DNA of 28,781 nucleotides from Gnetum montanum (lineage: Eukaryota; Streptophyta; Gnetopsida; Gnetales; Gnetaceae), in NCBI GenBank assembly GCA_015680685.1, contig MNCI01025027.1, forward strand, positions 96,565-125,345. Direction: 5' to 3'. Below the pieces are notes generated by a model. The model saw only the letters and a program-made list of their open reading frames with translations. It made no database searches and had not been told where the DNA came from. Both the position numbers and the translations under genes were made by a program. Positions 1 through 10,409 of the stretch are shown piece by piece (position 1 is the first letter of the stretch; every line of letters starts with the position of its first letter).

Positions 1-30
1 AAAATGGTAAACAATTTAAAAACGTTATAC

Positions 31-3000
31 CTATTTCGAGGTGGACCTCCTGAATCCGTTCAACAACTACTTCTGCGATTCCAGCCACAAAATCCATCTT
101 ACTTGGCATTTCCATCCAAGTAAATGGCTCACAGGTGCAAGACAAACTAACCTCCATGGTCCTCTTAGGAGGAACTCTCTTCATGGTTACGTCTAATCGC
201 ACCATCCTGGTTTTGCTGCCTTCATCTAGAAGAAATGAAAACATGAAAACAAAAGACCATAGAAATGACAACTAATGAAGCAACATAAAATAAAATAAAA
301 GGAAAACATACCGTGCTCCTTGTCACCTTCCAGGGGATCGCCTAAGTCTAGCTTTCCCTTAAGAAAGTTGCTGAACATTTGGTTGACACCACCTTGGTCA
401 TCCAACGGCTCAGTTTCTATGGTGTTTTCCGTTAACTCCTCCGTTCCTCCTCCCTAATCCTTCTCCACATTTTCCTCTTCATTATTCCGCTCCATGTTGG
501 TCTCCTCCTCCTCAGTAATAGTTTCTAACGCCTACTTCCTCACTTCTCAAATCAAGCCAAAGACATCAGTGACATCTAAGCAATTGAAGAAAAAAAATTA
601 TGAGCAAAACGTAAATAATAAAATAATAAGCTAGCAAAGTCTATTTACCAGGCACCTTGAATTGTATGTGCTTCACTCATGGCTCGCTCACATTAGAAAC
701 TTCCTCAGCTGCGCGTTCGTGTCTCTTCAGCTTCGATTTGGCCTGGCCAATGGTTTCTTTGATAACCCGCTTAGCTCTTCTTGTAGTGAGGGGCACATCA
801 TTTGGCTCTAATCCAAGACTATCGTGAGTATAAATTGAGGTACCCGATGATCCCCTAGTCGTAATAGACACGAACTCATCAATGTGCTCAGGCGCATCTT
901 GGGACTTGACTGTTTCGAACAGGTGGTTGATCCACGGTCAGGATAGTTGACCCTGATCCCGTAGAACAAACTTGTTGTCTGCATGGACTACTAGAAACTT
1001 AGTGAAGCGACGAAGGTAACCAGAAAAAAATGCAAAGGTGAAGTGGGACTACGCCTCGACATTCGAGCGCAATTGCACTATCTCCTTATGCATGCTCGAA
1101 AACAAAAATTGGGCCCAATTATAGTGCATTCCAGTTTCCAGGATAGTTCGTATGATGCGTACAGCCTCAACCCCAAGACTCCATACCTGAGAAAGGGATT
1201 TGGGGAACACCCGTGCCCTAAACAAGGGATATAATTCATTCACCTCCACAACCTTAGATTTCCCCTGCATTGGGAATCCCTTGGTACCCTTGGCCAGACC
1301 TAACTAGTCCTCCAGTTCACGCACCATTTGGAGCTCTTTATGAGCTCTGTCTAAAACTACACTTATGCCATCTGCTGGTACCCCAAATAAGTTTGAAAAG
1401 AATTTAGGCGACAGGTGGAAAACTACCTTAACACCCTTAATCTAGGTGTTGTAGTAGGAGACAGACTCATTAAAAGAGTCCACGATCCCAATCATTTCCG
1501 CTATTAATACATCAAGACTCGGGGTCATGAAGAGCTCCATAAGGCCGACATTGTCTAAGCAACTAACAATAGATGGCATGGCAAGGTTACGCAACCATTT
1601 TTGAGCCTTAGTCACCTCCCTAAACTTCATTGACAGGGTTGTCTCAGTTCATCCAGTTGCAACAGGGTCCCCACCAGGAGGTACATCAACTACAAATGCA
1701 ATTTGAGATTGTCGTATCAGTATAACTCTCAGCAGTTAAACAAACACATTAGCACATCTAGGAAATGTTCTCATTTACCGTTAGTCATCGACTTGGATGT
1801 GCTGCTGGAGTCACGAGGGAAGACCAGTCCATTGTTTGACCAGTCTTCATGCAGCCACCCATGAGCTTTGCACATCGCGAATGCTCTAGAGAACTATTTA
1901 TGAAAATGAATGATAGCACCCTTCGTTTGACCCAACACAGTTCCACGAAGGGTGGGACCCATCATAAAAGCCTCTAGAGTAGTGCGAGCAAGAGCAAGTC
2001 CTTCGTCCTCAATGTATGTCTCATCCGGGTTAACCCTAGGCCTACAGACAAATGGGTGTCAAAATAGAAGAAAATACCAAACGGAAAAGAGAAACAATAA
2101 ACTTAAATGGTCCTACCTATCCACCCGGTACATGATGCCAGGGGGATTCTGGAACAATGTGTGTGCACGTGCAGCTATGAATAATGTGTTGTTGAGGTAG
2201 TCCAGCCCTCGCGGCAATTTTGCCCACACGCGCGCTAACAGGCATGTAGACCTGGGCCCACGGGTAGAACCATCCTCGTTAACAAACGACCCCTGGTCAA
2301 TGTCTTTTATGAAGACCATGACACCCTCCTCAAGCACACTTCGTGCCACCAGTTCACTTAGCTGTGACCAGATTGCCACTTCGAAGTTGTCTAGCATGAA
2401 GGCTAGGAATTCACATGCACCTTCTCTAAACCAGACCCCATTATTGTCCATAGTTAGATCTGGGGTAGGCTCATCAGCCTCAATGAGGCCAAACCATGTT
2501 AGCACCCCAACGAGCTTAACAACAAGGAGAAAAGGCTTACTATCCCTGTAAGCAATCAGGATGCCACGATAAATTAGCCATGCATCAAAAAAACACGAAA
2601 AACCAAAGTTGACATCTTAGAAAAATTTCTTAACTGTTTACGCTCAGCGTATATGCTGCTAAACCTAGCATATACGCTGTCAAAATTTGTTTATCCTCGA
2701 CGTATACGCTACCTAACCCGGCGTATATGCTGACAACCAAGTCTTTATGCTATCGCCTGAACCCCTTACACTTACTGTATACGCTGAAGAAACCCTCAGC
2801 GTATACGCCACAGAAGTGGCCAACGTAAATAGTCTACGCTAGACACTGAACAAACAGTTTACGTTGGAAACATGAAAAACAAGTCTACGTCATATCATAC
2901 TTAAAAAGACAACTGTGTATGCTCAGCATATATGCTGTAGAAATCCTCAGCGTATACACCGTCACAGCATAGATCGTCTACACTGATAAAATAGAAAGCT

Positions 3001-3436
3001 TACATTGACAAAACAGAACTTCGTGCATAGAAAACGTATTACGCCGTACAGCCTTCAGCGTATACGCTGATACAATCGTCTACGCTTCATGCAAAAAGTG
3101 ATTACACTATGCACTAAAAATAGATTATGCTATGACAGTGTACGCTAACCCAACTTTACGTTGTGAATTTATGCTTGGTGTATACGCCGAAGTCTCTACA
3201 CTAAACTTTACGCTCGGCGTATATGTCGAAACCCTCTATGAGACTGTCAACGCTACGAAGCACACACAAGCAAAAATAACTAATAGAGATAGGATCAGAG
3301 CCTACCTATGTGATGATCCAGGCCATGACAGAATCCTCAGCCTGGGCAGGCACTACAGCATGGCTTCGGTCTTCTCTGCGAAGGTCATGTCAGGACCCTT
3401 CCTCCCCTGGCCTTCCACTTCCTTGCCTTTGCCCAT
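31..3436 (-). pseudogene. Antisense eight-exon passenger gene, copy 1 (exons 1-6 in window)
   Basis: Minus-strand gene inside the retrotransposon, lying where gag and protease would be expected. Exons read from the minus strand: E1 3436-3306 (ATG at 3436), E2 2545-2117, E3 2041-1779, E4 1689-649, E5 545-312, E6 225-31; exons 7-8 lie beyond the window. Every intron (760, 75, 89, 103 and 86 bp) has GT-AG ends and the reading phase carries across each junction (2, 2, 1, 1, 1). E1 and E6 have exactly the same length (131 and 195 nt) as in copy 2. The product starts with a short Lys/Gly-rich segment, then an FCP1-like region, a long unrecognised middle and an acidic part. It carries in-frame stops (for example in E1, E3, E4 and E5), several at codons that are CAG or CGA elsewhere, so this copy is dead. 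I do not recognise the middle region. The gene structure is seen; any function is inference. Confidence 0.75.
2042..2545 (-). other. FCP1/NIF-like HAD phosphatase region without catalytic Asp (copy 1)
   Basis: Region of the antisense gene covering exon 2 and the junction to exon 3, about residues 45-190. The layout matches plant FCP1/NIF-type HAD proteins: a hydrophobic strand ending in a DxDG-like loop (here VVELVGVLAWFG in copy 2), then REGACEFLAFMLDNFEVAIWS, equivalent to the RPGCxEFLxFxxxxFxVxIWSS segment, then a VWxxLP helix and NTLFIAARAHTLFQNPPG, equivalent to NTLLIDDSPxKAxxNPP. The two key aspartates of the first motif are replaced (E and V) and the DD of the third motif is AA. Copy 2 has the same replacements, so they predate the split. 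If the family call is right this is a pseudo-phosphatase. The assignment is by eye and remote. Confidence 0.45.
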
Positions 3437-3680
3437 CTTGGCGTCTTCTACGCTGAGATTAATAGTTTACGCTGAAGGTTGAAACTCTTTATGCTGACAC
3501 TGGAACATCTACGCTTTGCGCCTATGGTAAGGTTTGGTCTTTGGCATCTACGCTCAAGGTTTGGGTTATATGCTCACGATCAGGTTTACGCTTACACCAG
3601 GGTTTGATAGTTTACGCTTACACTGGGACGCTTACGCTGTAAAGTTTACGCTTAGCCGCTTATGCTCACAATGCAAAATA
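2633..3680. repeat. TACGCT/TATACGC palindromic motif array (antisense 5' UTR and intron 1, copy 1)
   Basis: About 1 kb packed with degenerate copies of TATACGC, TTTACGCT, TCTACGCT and the palindrome AGCGTATACGCT, separated by unrelated short spacers. It covers intron 1 (2546-3305) and the presumed 5' UTR (about 3470-3680) of the antisense gene and stops at exon 1, which is free of the motif. The matching part of copy 2 (14600-15640) has the same texture. No even repeat period is visible, so this is an irregular motif cluster rather than a classic tandem satellite. Confidence 0.8.
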
Positions 3681-3699
3681 ACAACAAATGATACCCCCC

Positions 3700-3716
3700 C
3701 TTTATATAGCGCTCCG
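3700..3716 (-). promoter_or_regulatory. Antisense TATA box, copy 1
   Basis: Minus-strand CTATATAAAG lies about 270 bp upstream of the exon 1 ATG at 3436. At the matching place in copy 2 (15664-15673) a palindromic CTATATATAG is kept although the flanks have drifted. It is a plausible core promoter for the antisense gene. Because the core is nearly symmetric it could also fire towards pol on the plus strand. Confidence 0.5.
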
Positions 3717-3910
3717 TTGTCACTGCCGCCGCCAATTTCGCCGCCACCTCCCGGTTTGCTACTTTTTGCTACTTTTTGCCTTTTTTCTTATTTTTTGCCA
3801 AAATTTGCTTAAAAAAATAATAAAAAACTATATATATCTAAAATAAAAGCAAAATTACTACGTCCCAGTTCCCCTTGTGAATCCCATTTCACGCGTTTAT
3901 GCCGAACATT

Positions 3911-4150
3911 CCAGCGTAAACTACCGTTACGGCCCGGTACGGCCTTAAACTGCCATTACGGCCCGGTACGGCCTTAAGCTGCCATTACGGCCCAGTACAG
4001 CCTTAAACTGCCATTACGGCCTGGTATGGTCTTAAACTGCCATGACGGCCAAGTATGGCCTTAAACTACCACATACGAACCCATTACGGCCTGGCAAGGC
4101 CTTAAATTGCCACCCACGGATTACACTCGGCCTGGTATGGCCTTAAACTG
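3911..4150. repeat. GGCC..GGCCTTAAACTGCC minisatellite before pol, copy 1
   Basis: Tandem units of roughly 30-35 bp built on CGGCCCGGTACGGCCTTAAA plus CTGCCATTA, about seven copies with drift, ending just before the pol frame at 4153. A related array sits before pol in copy 2 (15880-16060), and shorter units of the same family lie in the leader on the other side of the antisense cassette (10410-10528). The units are GC-richer than the surroundings. No coding potential is claimed. Confidence 0.85.
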
Positions 4151-4152
4151 CC

Positions 4153-7100
4153 ATGCGTCCTGGTGTGATGATAATCCACCATCATTCATGTACACATAAT
4201 TTAAAATTACCAAAGAGCATAAAACGATACCCATCAGCTCATTCGGCTCTCTGTTTATTGGCAGGAGCAAGCTCGATGGATTGCCAGCATTTAACCGCAC
4301 CGTTAATCATTGATGGACCATATGGCAAAATTGCAAGAGATATTAACATAAACCTCATCCATTTAAGCTCATCAACGGGTGATGCAGTCATAACCTCAAC
4401 ACAGAAAACAATAGACAACTACAAAGGCATGACAAAACCCCTTTACATAGAAGCCAAAAATATCACTGAAGACCCGTTGGCCGAAACTCCCATCACCATG
4501 CCCGATGGGGAAATTAAAATACTAAAATTAATCACATTACTAAAACCAGAACTAGCCAAAAATATTGAAGACATGCTTAGGGAAAATATGAAGGCGTTCA
4601 CTTGGTCTTACATGGACATGCCTAGACTAGATCCCCGAATTATCCAGCACAACATTATCCTTGACCCGAAGTTGAGACTAGTAAAACAAAAGGCACGAAA
4701 GGTTAAACCCGAAGTGGCATTGGCAATTCGTAATGAGAACACCAAGCTTTATCAGGCTAGTTTCATCCGGGCTGTTGATTACACCGAGTGGGTATCCAAC
4801 ATGGTCATTGTTCTGAAGAAGAACGGAAGCATTTGCTTATGCATTGACTTCCGGGATTTAAATGTTGCAACCATAAAAGATGATTTTCCTCTACCCAGCA
4901 TCGATCAACTTGTTGACTCGACCACTGGGCATGCACTATTATCTTTTATGGATGGCTTCTCAGAATACAATCAAATACGCATAAACCCAGAGCATCAGCT
5001 TCGAACAACCCTTATGACACCATGTGGAACCTTTTGTTACACAATGACGCCCTTTGGTCTCAAAAACGCTGGGGCCACATATCAAAGAGCGATGACATTC
5101 ATCTTTAGCAATTACATGTTACACTCGCTCAACAACTATGTAGAAGACATTATGGTTAAGTCAAAAACATCAGAACAACATATACAAGCCCTTGACCTGG
5201 TATTAAGACGTTGTTTAAAGTATGAATTTAGACTCAACCCAAAGAAATGTGTTTTTGGTGTCAAGACAGGAAAAATGCTTGGATTTATAGCCTCAGAAGT
5301 AGGGATACGAGTAGACCCTGATAAGGTTAAGGCCATAACAAACCTAAAACCACCAGGAAACCTTACCAAACTTTAAGGTCTACAAGGTAGATTACAATTT
5401 ATCAGGCGCTTTGGAGAAAAACTGACAGACAAACTAAAACCTATGAACCACCTGTTATGCAAAAACGTCCATTTTGAATGGACTCCGCAGTGCCAAGAAG
5501 CATTCGAGAATATTAAAATGGCACTTGCCTAATTACCCACAGTTTATCCACCTCAAAACGATAAACCATTTTACATCTACCTCGCTACTTCGGATTCGTC
5601 AATCACATCTCTGCTTTGCCAGAAATAAGATGACGGAAGCAAAGTCCCTGTATATTACTTAAGCCATGCATTAATTGCCCATAAGAAAAAGTATAATGAC
5701 ATGGAGAGGTCCTGTTTAGCCTTAGTCTTCTCTTTAAGGAAATGGCGACATTACCTCTTCCATAACCAAGTTAATGTAATTTGCAAAGATAATGTGCTAA
5801 GGGCTATAACAGGAAACATTTACGAAATGAGTCGGATAGCCCGCTAGAAAGCCATGATAGCTGAATTTGACCTGCACTACATAGTGCAACCATCAGTTAA
5901 GGGTCAAGCCATAGCAAGTCAAATGGCTGCATCACCAACACACGATCAAGCGATAATAGAGCCAGAATTCCCAGATGAGAATATAAGCGCAATAGACATA
6001 GTGCCCAACGACTACGATGCCATTCTAAACTTTGATGGAGCATCCACCTCTCGAGGGGGAAGTGCTGCCGCTGTCATCACCTATCCCTCCAGAGAGATCC
6101 GACCCTTTGCTTATCATTTCAACTTTCATTGTACCAACAACATAGCAGAATACGAAGGTCTCCTTAGAGGTCTCGTGGCAGGACTGGCTTCGGACATCAT
6201 ATGACTTGTAGTCAGAGGAGACTCACAACTAGTCTTAAACCAAATCACAGATGTTTATACATGCAAAGCCAAACATTTATAATCATACTATGACTTAGCA
6301 AAACACCTAATGAGGCGATTTGAAAACATCGATGTGCAACACGTTTCTAGAAATGATAACACCATCGCGGACGCGTTAGCCACATTAGCATTAAACATAT
6401 CGCCAGACATGTTCCATACACTACCAAGCTCCGTAACCAGTTGTGTCGAACCAATAACCGATACTCTTGACACGTTGTCGATCGCATCTGTTAGTACAAC
6501 ACGCACGATAGAATGGTATGATGACATAAAAGAATACCTTCTACGCAGAGAAACACCACGACATCTAACAAATGCACAAAAGGATGCAGTACGAAAACGT
6601 TCTAAGTAGTATACCCTAGTAGGGGACACATTGTGTCATAGATCTTACGAAGGCATATTACTAACATGTGTTGGTAGTACCGATGCCCAAACCATTGTTG
6701 AATAGATACATGAGGGACTATGCGGAGGACACATAGCACCAAAAGCCATGGCAACAAAAATAAGACGCTTGGGCTACTATTGGCCACACATGGAATATGA
6801 CTATCTCTCCAAGGTTAAAACATGTAGTACTTGTCAAAAACATAGCAATCTAATACATGTCCCACCAAATGAGTTGCATATGGCACAAATCACGTGGCCC
6901 TTTCAAAAGTGGGGATTGGACCTCATCGGCTCAATAACACCCTCATCTTCTACAGGGCATAGTTTCATCATAACCGCAACCGAATATTTCACGAAGTGGG
7001 TAGAAGCTAGTCCCCTTTGAAAAACTACATCTAAACATGTATGCAATTTCATTCTCAAAAACATGGTAACCCACTTTGGCATTCCCATGACAATCATCAC

Positions 7101-7752
7101 TGATAATGGGCCACAATTTAGCAGTGTCGAGACCAAAACCTTTTGTGAAAGTCTAAGGATCAAGCACTCGTTTTCATCCCCGTACTATCCTCAGAGGAAT
7201 GGGCAAGTAGAGGCGACAAACAAAATAATTATTACAATACTCGAAAGGATGCTAACCCAAAGCAAGCAAAGATGGCACGAACAATTGGTATACTCATTGT
7301 TGGCATACCATACTACACATCGAACTTCAACAGGTAAGATGCCATATAGTCTTATTAACGGTTCAAAAGCTGTTTTACCTCTGGAATTGTAGGTACCATC
7401 TTTAAGGATTACACTTTCTAGAATCCTCGACGAAGGACAAAACAATGATCTGTGCATCATTGACCTGGACTCGGTGCAGGAGGAACACATACGTGCACTC
7501 GATCAGATCGAATGGTACCAAAAACAACAATGGTAGTGACATTGGTAAGACATCCATAAGCGCCCCATTAAAGAAGGTGACCTTGTACTTAAGGAAATTT
7601 GAGAACACTCAGACAAATTCTCAGCCAACTAGGAAGGGCCTTACTTGGTCATTAAAGCATTGGACAATGAAGCATTTAAGTTAGCTGACATGGAAGGGAA
7701 TGAGTTTGCAAATCCAACCAATCACTCGTTTCGGAAGCCATTCCATGTCTAA
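4153..7752 (+). pseudogene. pol: Ty3/gypsy Tat-lineage pol (RT, RNase H, archaeal-type RNase H, integrase), copy 1
   Basis: One reading frame from 4153 to a final stop at 7750, interrupted by about 15 in-frame stops (5374, 5530, 5626, 5845, 6202, 6280, 6607, 6703, 7018, 7390 and more near 7534-7640) but no frameshift. Domains in order: pre-RT linker with AFTWSYMDMPRLDP; reverse transcriptase with DFRDLN, FMDGFSEYNQI and PFGLKNAGATYQ; the catalytic YVDD box is YVED here. Next comes the decayed Ty3-type RNase H, then a second RNase H (about 6010-6400) with FDGAST, NNIAEYEGLLRGL and VRGDSQLVL, which marks the Tat lineage. Integrase follows with an HHCC-like finger ending CSTC and a D-D-E core (WGLDLIG, ITDNGPQFSS, RNGQVEATNK). 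There is no chromodomain. No gag or aspartic protease precedes it. It would copy the element RNA and integrate the cDNA if intact; this copy is dead. Confidence 0.93.
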
Positions 7753-7754
7753 AC

Positions 7755-7763
7755 AAAGGGAGG
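7755..7763 (+). promoter_or_regulatory. Polypurine tract, copy 1
   Basis: AAAGGGAGG lies three bases after the pol stop and directly before TACA|TG, where the LTR is taken to start. This is the usual place of the plus-strand primer in LTR retrotransposons. In copy 2 the tract is degraded (19598-19610), which fits decay. Confidence 0.6.
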
Positions 7764-7768
7764 TACAT

Positions 7769-8105
7769 GCGAGTCCTAGGATCACGACTATAAACTGATA
7801 CCACAGAATAGTCCTGGATCATGACTTAAAACTGATACCACAGCTTGTCATGGAATCATGACGATAAACTGATACCACACAGTGTCTGCAACGATGATAA
7901 ACTAGCACCTGTCCGGCATAATAGTAAACTGCCACAGTCACAGTCGCCAGAGTCCGCTAAGACTATAAACTAGTTTGCCTCTTTATGGTCCGCTAAGACT
8001 GTAAACTGGCAATGCAACGTCCACCACGATGCTAAACAGGCAATGTCCAATGGGTTATGATATAAAACTAACCCATGATAGTCCGCCAAGACTATAAATC
8101 GGCAA
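7769..8105. repeat. U3 tandem repeats with TAAACTGATACC core, central LTR
   Basis: Three units of about 37 bp of the form GTCCTGGATCATGAC + TATAAACTGATACCACAG, followed by looser units starting GTCCGCTAAGACTATAAAC. The matching stretch in the last LTR (19616-20030) has five of the first kind, so the array has changed unit number between copies. The position at the start of U3 is where enhancer-like repeats often sit; a regulatory role is inference. Confidence 0.75.
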
Positions 8106-8234
8106 GTTCATCTCTGGTTCCTCAATCTGCCGCCACGTTCAAACTTCATCAGAATCACTGCATTGCTCACCATCAGACAATCCCACCAACATCACTACCA
8201 CTCATATACAGTGCCTGAAATCACCTTCAATGTC

Positions 8235-8408
8235 TTTGTTCCATCTGTAACTGTGTAAGTCTAAGTTCACTTATTCACTCATGGTTTTCTTGTTTCCTTG
8301 GAGTTATGTTTGCAGGATGANATTTGTTCCATCTGTAACTGTGTAAGTCTAAGTTCACTTATTCACTCATGGTTTTATTGTTTCCTTGGAGTTATGTTTG
8401 CAGGATGA
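8235..8408. repeat. 86-bp near-exact direct duplication around an N
   Basis: Positions 8235-8320 and 8323-8408 are the same 86 bases except for one C/A difference, separated by N and A (8321-8322). The last LTR holds this segment once (about 20158-20240). The pattern fits a scaffold or contig join where overlapping ends were not merged, or two alleles placed in series. Confidence 0.85.
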
Positions 8409-8728
8409 CACCCAAAGGTATTCGTATAAGAATGCATTTCATCACAAGCAGCAAGAGGGGACAATGTTCACAGCACACCTGGCAAGACTAAATCAAACCA
8501 TTCGCTAGTACATCCCCATCTCCTGATACATTCTCTATCTATTCACCAACACACTCTACTCAGCCACACCTTTGATACACCTAGTACATCCAAAACTTTG
8601 AGCACGTTGTTGTATACTGTAACACTTTGAAGCAGTTGCAACACACAACATAGCACTTGAGCATGAGTACAGAATCAAAGAAAAGTTTCTTCCCCAACAA
8701 AAAAAAAAACATCCAGCTACATGGCTTT

Positions 8729-8874
8729 GGCTCTCCGCCAACAGGTTCCCCTAAACAAAGGGCCCCGTTCCTCCAAAGAATGCACTGCATCATCATGTGG
8801 CTTTGGCCTTGCCAACAAGTTCTCTTGGACACTAAACAAGAGTTTTGTTCCATCAAAGAATGCACATTGCATGT
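8729..8874. repeat. Imperfect 70-80 bp direct repeat inside the LTR
   Basis: Two diverged units, each running from TGGCTTTGG..GCCAACA through AAACAA to AAAGAATGCA, at about 8729-8795 and 8799-8874. The last LTR has both units at about 20585-20735, so the duplication predates the split of the copies. The rest of 8409-9300 shows no gene and no other structure I can support. Confidence 0.6.
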
Positions 8875-9308
8875 TCAGATTCCGAGTCTGCTAAATAATG
8901 GCTATTGACAAGGACCAACATGCCATACACCAGAGCATCCCCTTCACAAAGCACAATCCCTTGGGCCGTTACTAATCCCCACAATCCTCATTTTCCTACT
9001 AGTTACAAATTTCACTTTCCCAATCCCATGTACGATTGAACACGGTATGATGACGTCTAGTCAAGTGGCAATGGACAAAGTCTCTTTCGAGTTGCTTGTG
9101 GTGTTTTGCACTTCTTTGTCAACGCTTCTCAGGTTAATTCTTCCAAGCATCAACAAAGAGAGGCCAATGAAACACCACAAAATTTCGAGCTTAGTACTTC
9201 TCCAACAAGAAACAGGTCTCTAGGACCCATAGACGACCACAGCTACATTGGATACTAAACATGGCAACTTCGGAGATCAAATGCCTAATTTTCGCTAAGT
9301 ATGTAGTC

Positions 9309-10140
9309 TCAGTGTATACACCTAGCGTATATGCCCAAGTATACATTCCCAGCGTATACACTCAAGTTCACAGCGTACACGCCTAGCGTACACACCTCAC
9401 ATGTATGCTTAGCAAAGTACAACAGATGTATACGCCTGACATGAAGTCCCCAAAGATGGCATGAAAATAGCACTACAGAGCAAGAATTGGTACAAGGTAG
9501 TAGCACATCAGCGTATACGTCAGCGTCCACGACATCTATGCCCAAATTCACATACGCCCAGCACACCAAGCGTATACGCCCACAATCTACGGTCACCAGA
9601 CACTGCGTATACGCCTGCCAAATGTAACATATTGTACACTTGTAAATTTTACACTTTTGCACCCGATCAACGTGCCACGTGTTGCCCAACCCGAGTCTAC
9701 CATCAAAACCTGTATAAAAACCCCAATTTTGCACGAGATCTAGGTCGGTTGGCAAAATTTTTGAGCATACCAGAGAGCAGAGACGCTATGAACCAGAGCA
9801 TAAAAACCTTTTACGTTGGACAATCCTATACGCTGAGCATACAGCCTCTACACTGTGCCTACAGTGTGAACCAGCCACAATCATCCTTGCATCCACTAGG
9901 GCTATTCGTTTGCCTTGTGTTCCAGTCACAACTGCATTAGACCGATGCATTGTACTTTCATTTTGTAATGCCATTGTTACATTTTCTTCCCAAAATCGTT
10001 TATAGTTTGCATTAATTGTTGTATGTATTTTTCTTACGCTCGTTTACGTTTACACTCTGTTTGCACCAATTACGCTGTTTATGCTTTGATTTACACCCAT
10101 TACGTCGTTTACATATAACCCAGCGTATAGCACTTCGGTG
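9309..10140. repeat. TATACGC motif cluster flanking the LTR promoter, central LTR
   Basis: Irregular copies of GCGTATACGC, CAGCGTATAC and TTTACGCT on both sides of the TATA box at 9713, densest at 9309-9620 and 9790-10140. The same motif fills the 5' UTR and intron 1 of the antisense gene. The core is a palindrome, so each site reads the same on both strands. Confidence 0.8.
9676..9720 (+). promoter_or_regulatory. LTR promoter: G-box-like CACGTG and TATA box
   Basis: TATAAAAA at 9713-9720 is followed by CCCCAATTTT, and this block is kept exactly in the last LTR (21885-21900). CACGTG at 9676-9681, 32 bp upstream, is CACATG in the last LTR. A start of transcription about 30 bp downstream (about 9745) would give a plus-strand RNA reading into leader and pol. 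Confidence 0.65.
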
Positions 10141-10183
10141 TATGCTCATGGAAATCCTTGTCTGATCCGAATGTGGACCACCC

Positions 10184-10198
10184 AAGGTACTCTACCTT
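10184..10198 (+). promoter_or_regulatory. Conserved small hairpin near the LTR end
   Basis: AAGGTA-CTC-TACCTT gives a six-pair stem with a three-base loop. It is unchanged in the last LTR (22361-22375), inside the best kept block of the LTR. It lies in the part expected at the 5' end of the genomic RNA. A role in packaging, priming or translation is only a guess. Confidence 0.35.
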
Positions 10199-10409
10199 CG
10201 TTCATTCCAGCTCACCCTCAGGCAAAGGTAGGGTCTTCTGTGCGCGTCCTGCGATCCCACGGTCTCTGTTTCCTTCTAGCCGGAGACCGACGATTTCAGG
10301 TAGTACAACATTAAACTATCATATCCTCAATGACATAAAACTAGCCACAATCAGAAATGGTCGGTCTCTTAAGAAATCAACCCATGTCACTTAAAATTCC
10401 CCTTGTCTA

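Larger units (their letters stand above)
7768..10307 (+). mobile_element. Central LTR, shared by copy 1 (3') and copy 2 (5'), about 2.5 kb
   Basis: Begins TGCGAGTCC after the polypurine tract and ends in TACA. The same block recurs at 19615-22483, starting TGCTCG after pol and ending GGTACA, and similarity between the two stops at that point. Contents in order: short tandem repeats (7769-8105), an assembly-linked duplication (8235-8408), a region with no frames (8409-9300), motif cluster, TATA box at 9713, further motif cluster and a well kept end block (10150-10300). The TATA box places U3 at about 7768-9740 and R-U5 from about 9745. The boundaries rest on TG...CA ends and the similarity break only, since copy 1's own 5' LTR is outside the window. 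No clear tRNA primer site follows the end. Confidence 0.65.

Noticed and set aside
2633-3680. Possible CRISPR-like or satellite array
   Set aside because: Motif spacing is irregular, units are short and palindromic, and the context is a plant retroelement.
9309-9755. Minus-strand open frame of 148 codons in the LTR
   Set aside because: Translation of the same motif cluster; no conserved counterpart in the last LTR.
9461-9940. Plus-strand open frame of 159 codons in the central LTR
   Set aside because: It is made largely of the TATACGC repeats, spans the LTR TATA box and is not kept in the matching LTR.
10308-10345. tRNA primer binding site after the central LTR
   Set aside because: No 12-18 base match to a common plant primer tRNA end can be seen by eye; not claimed.
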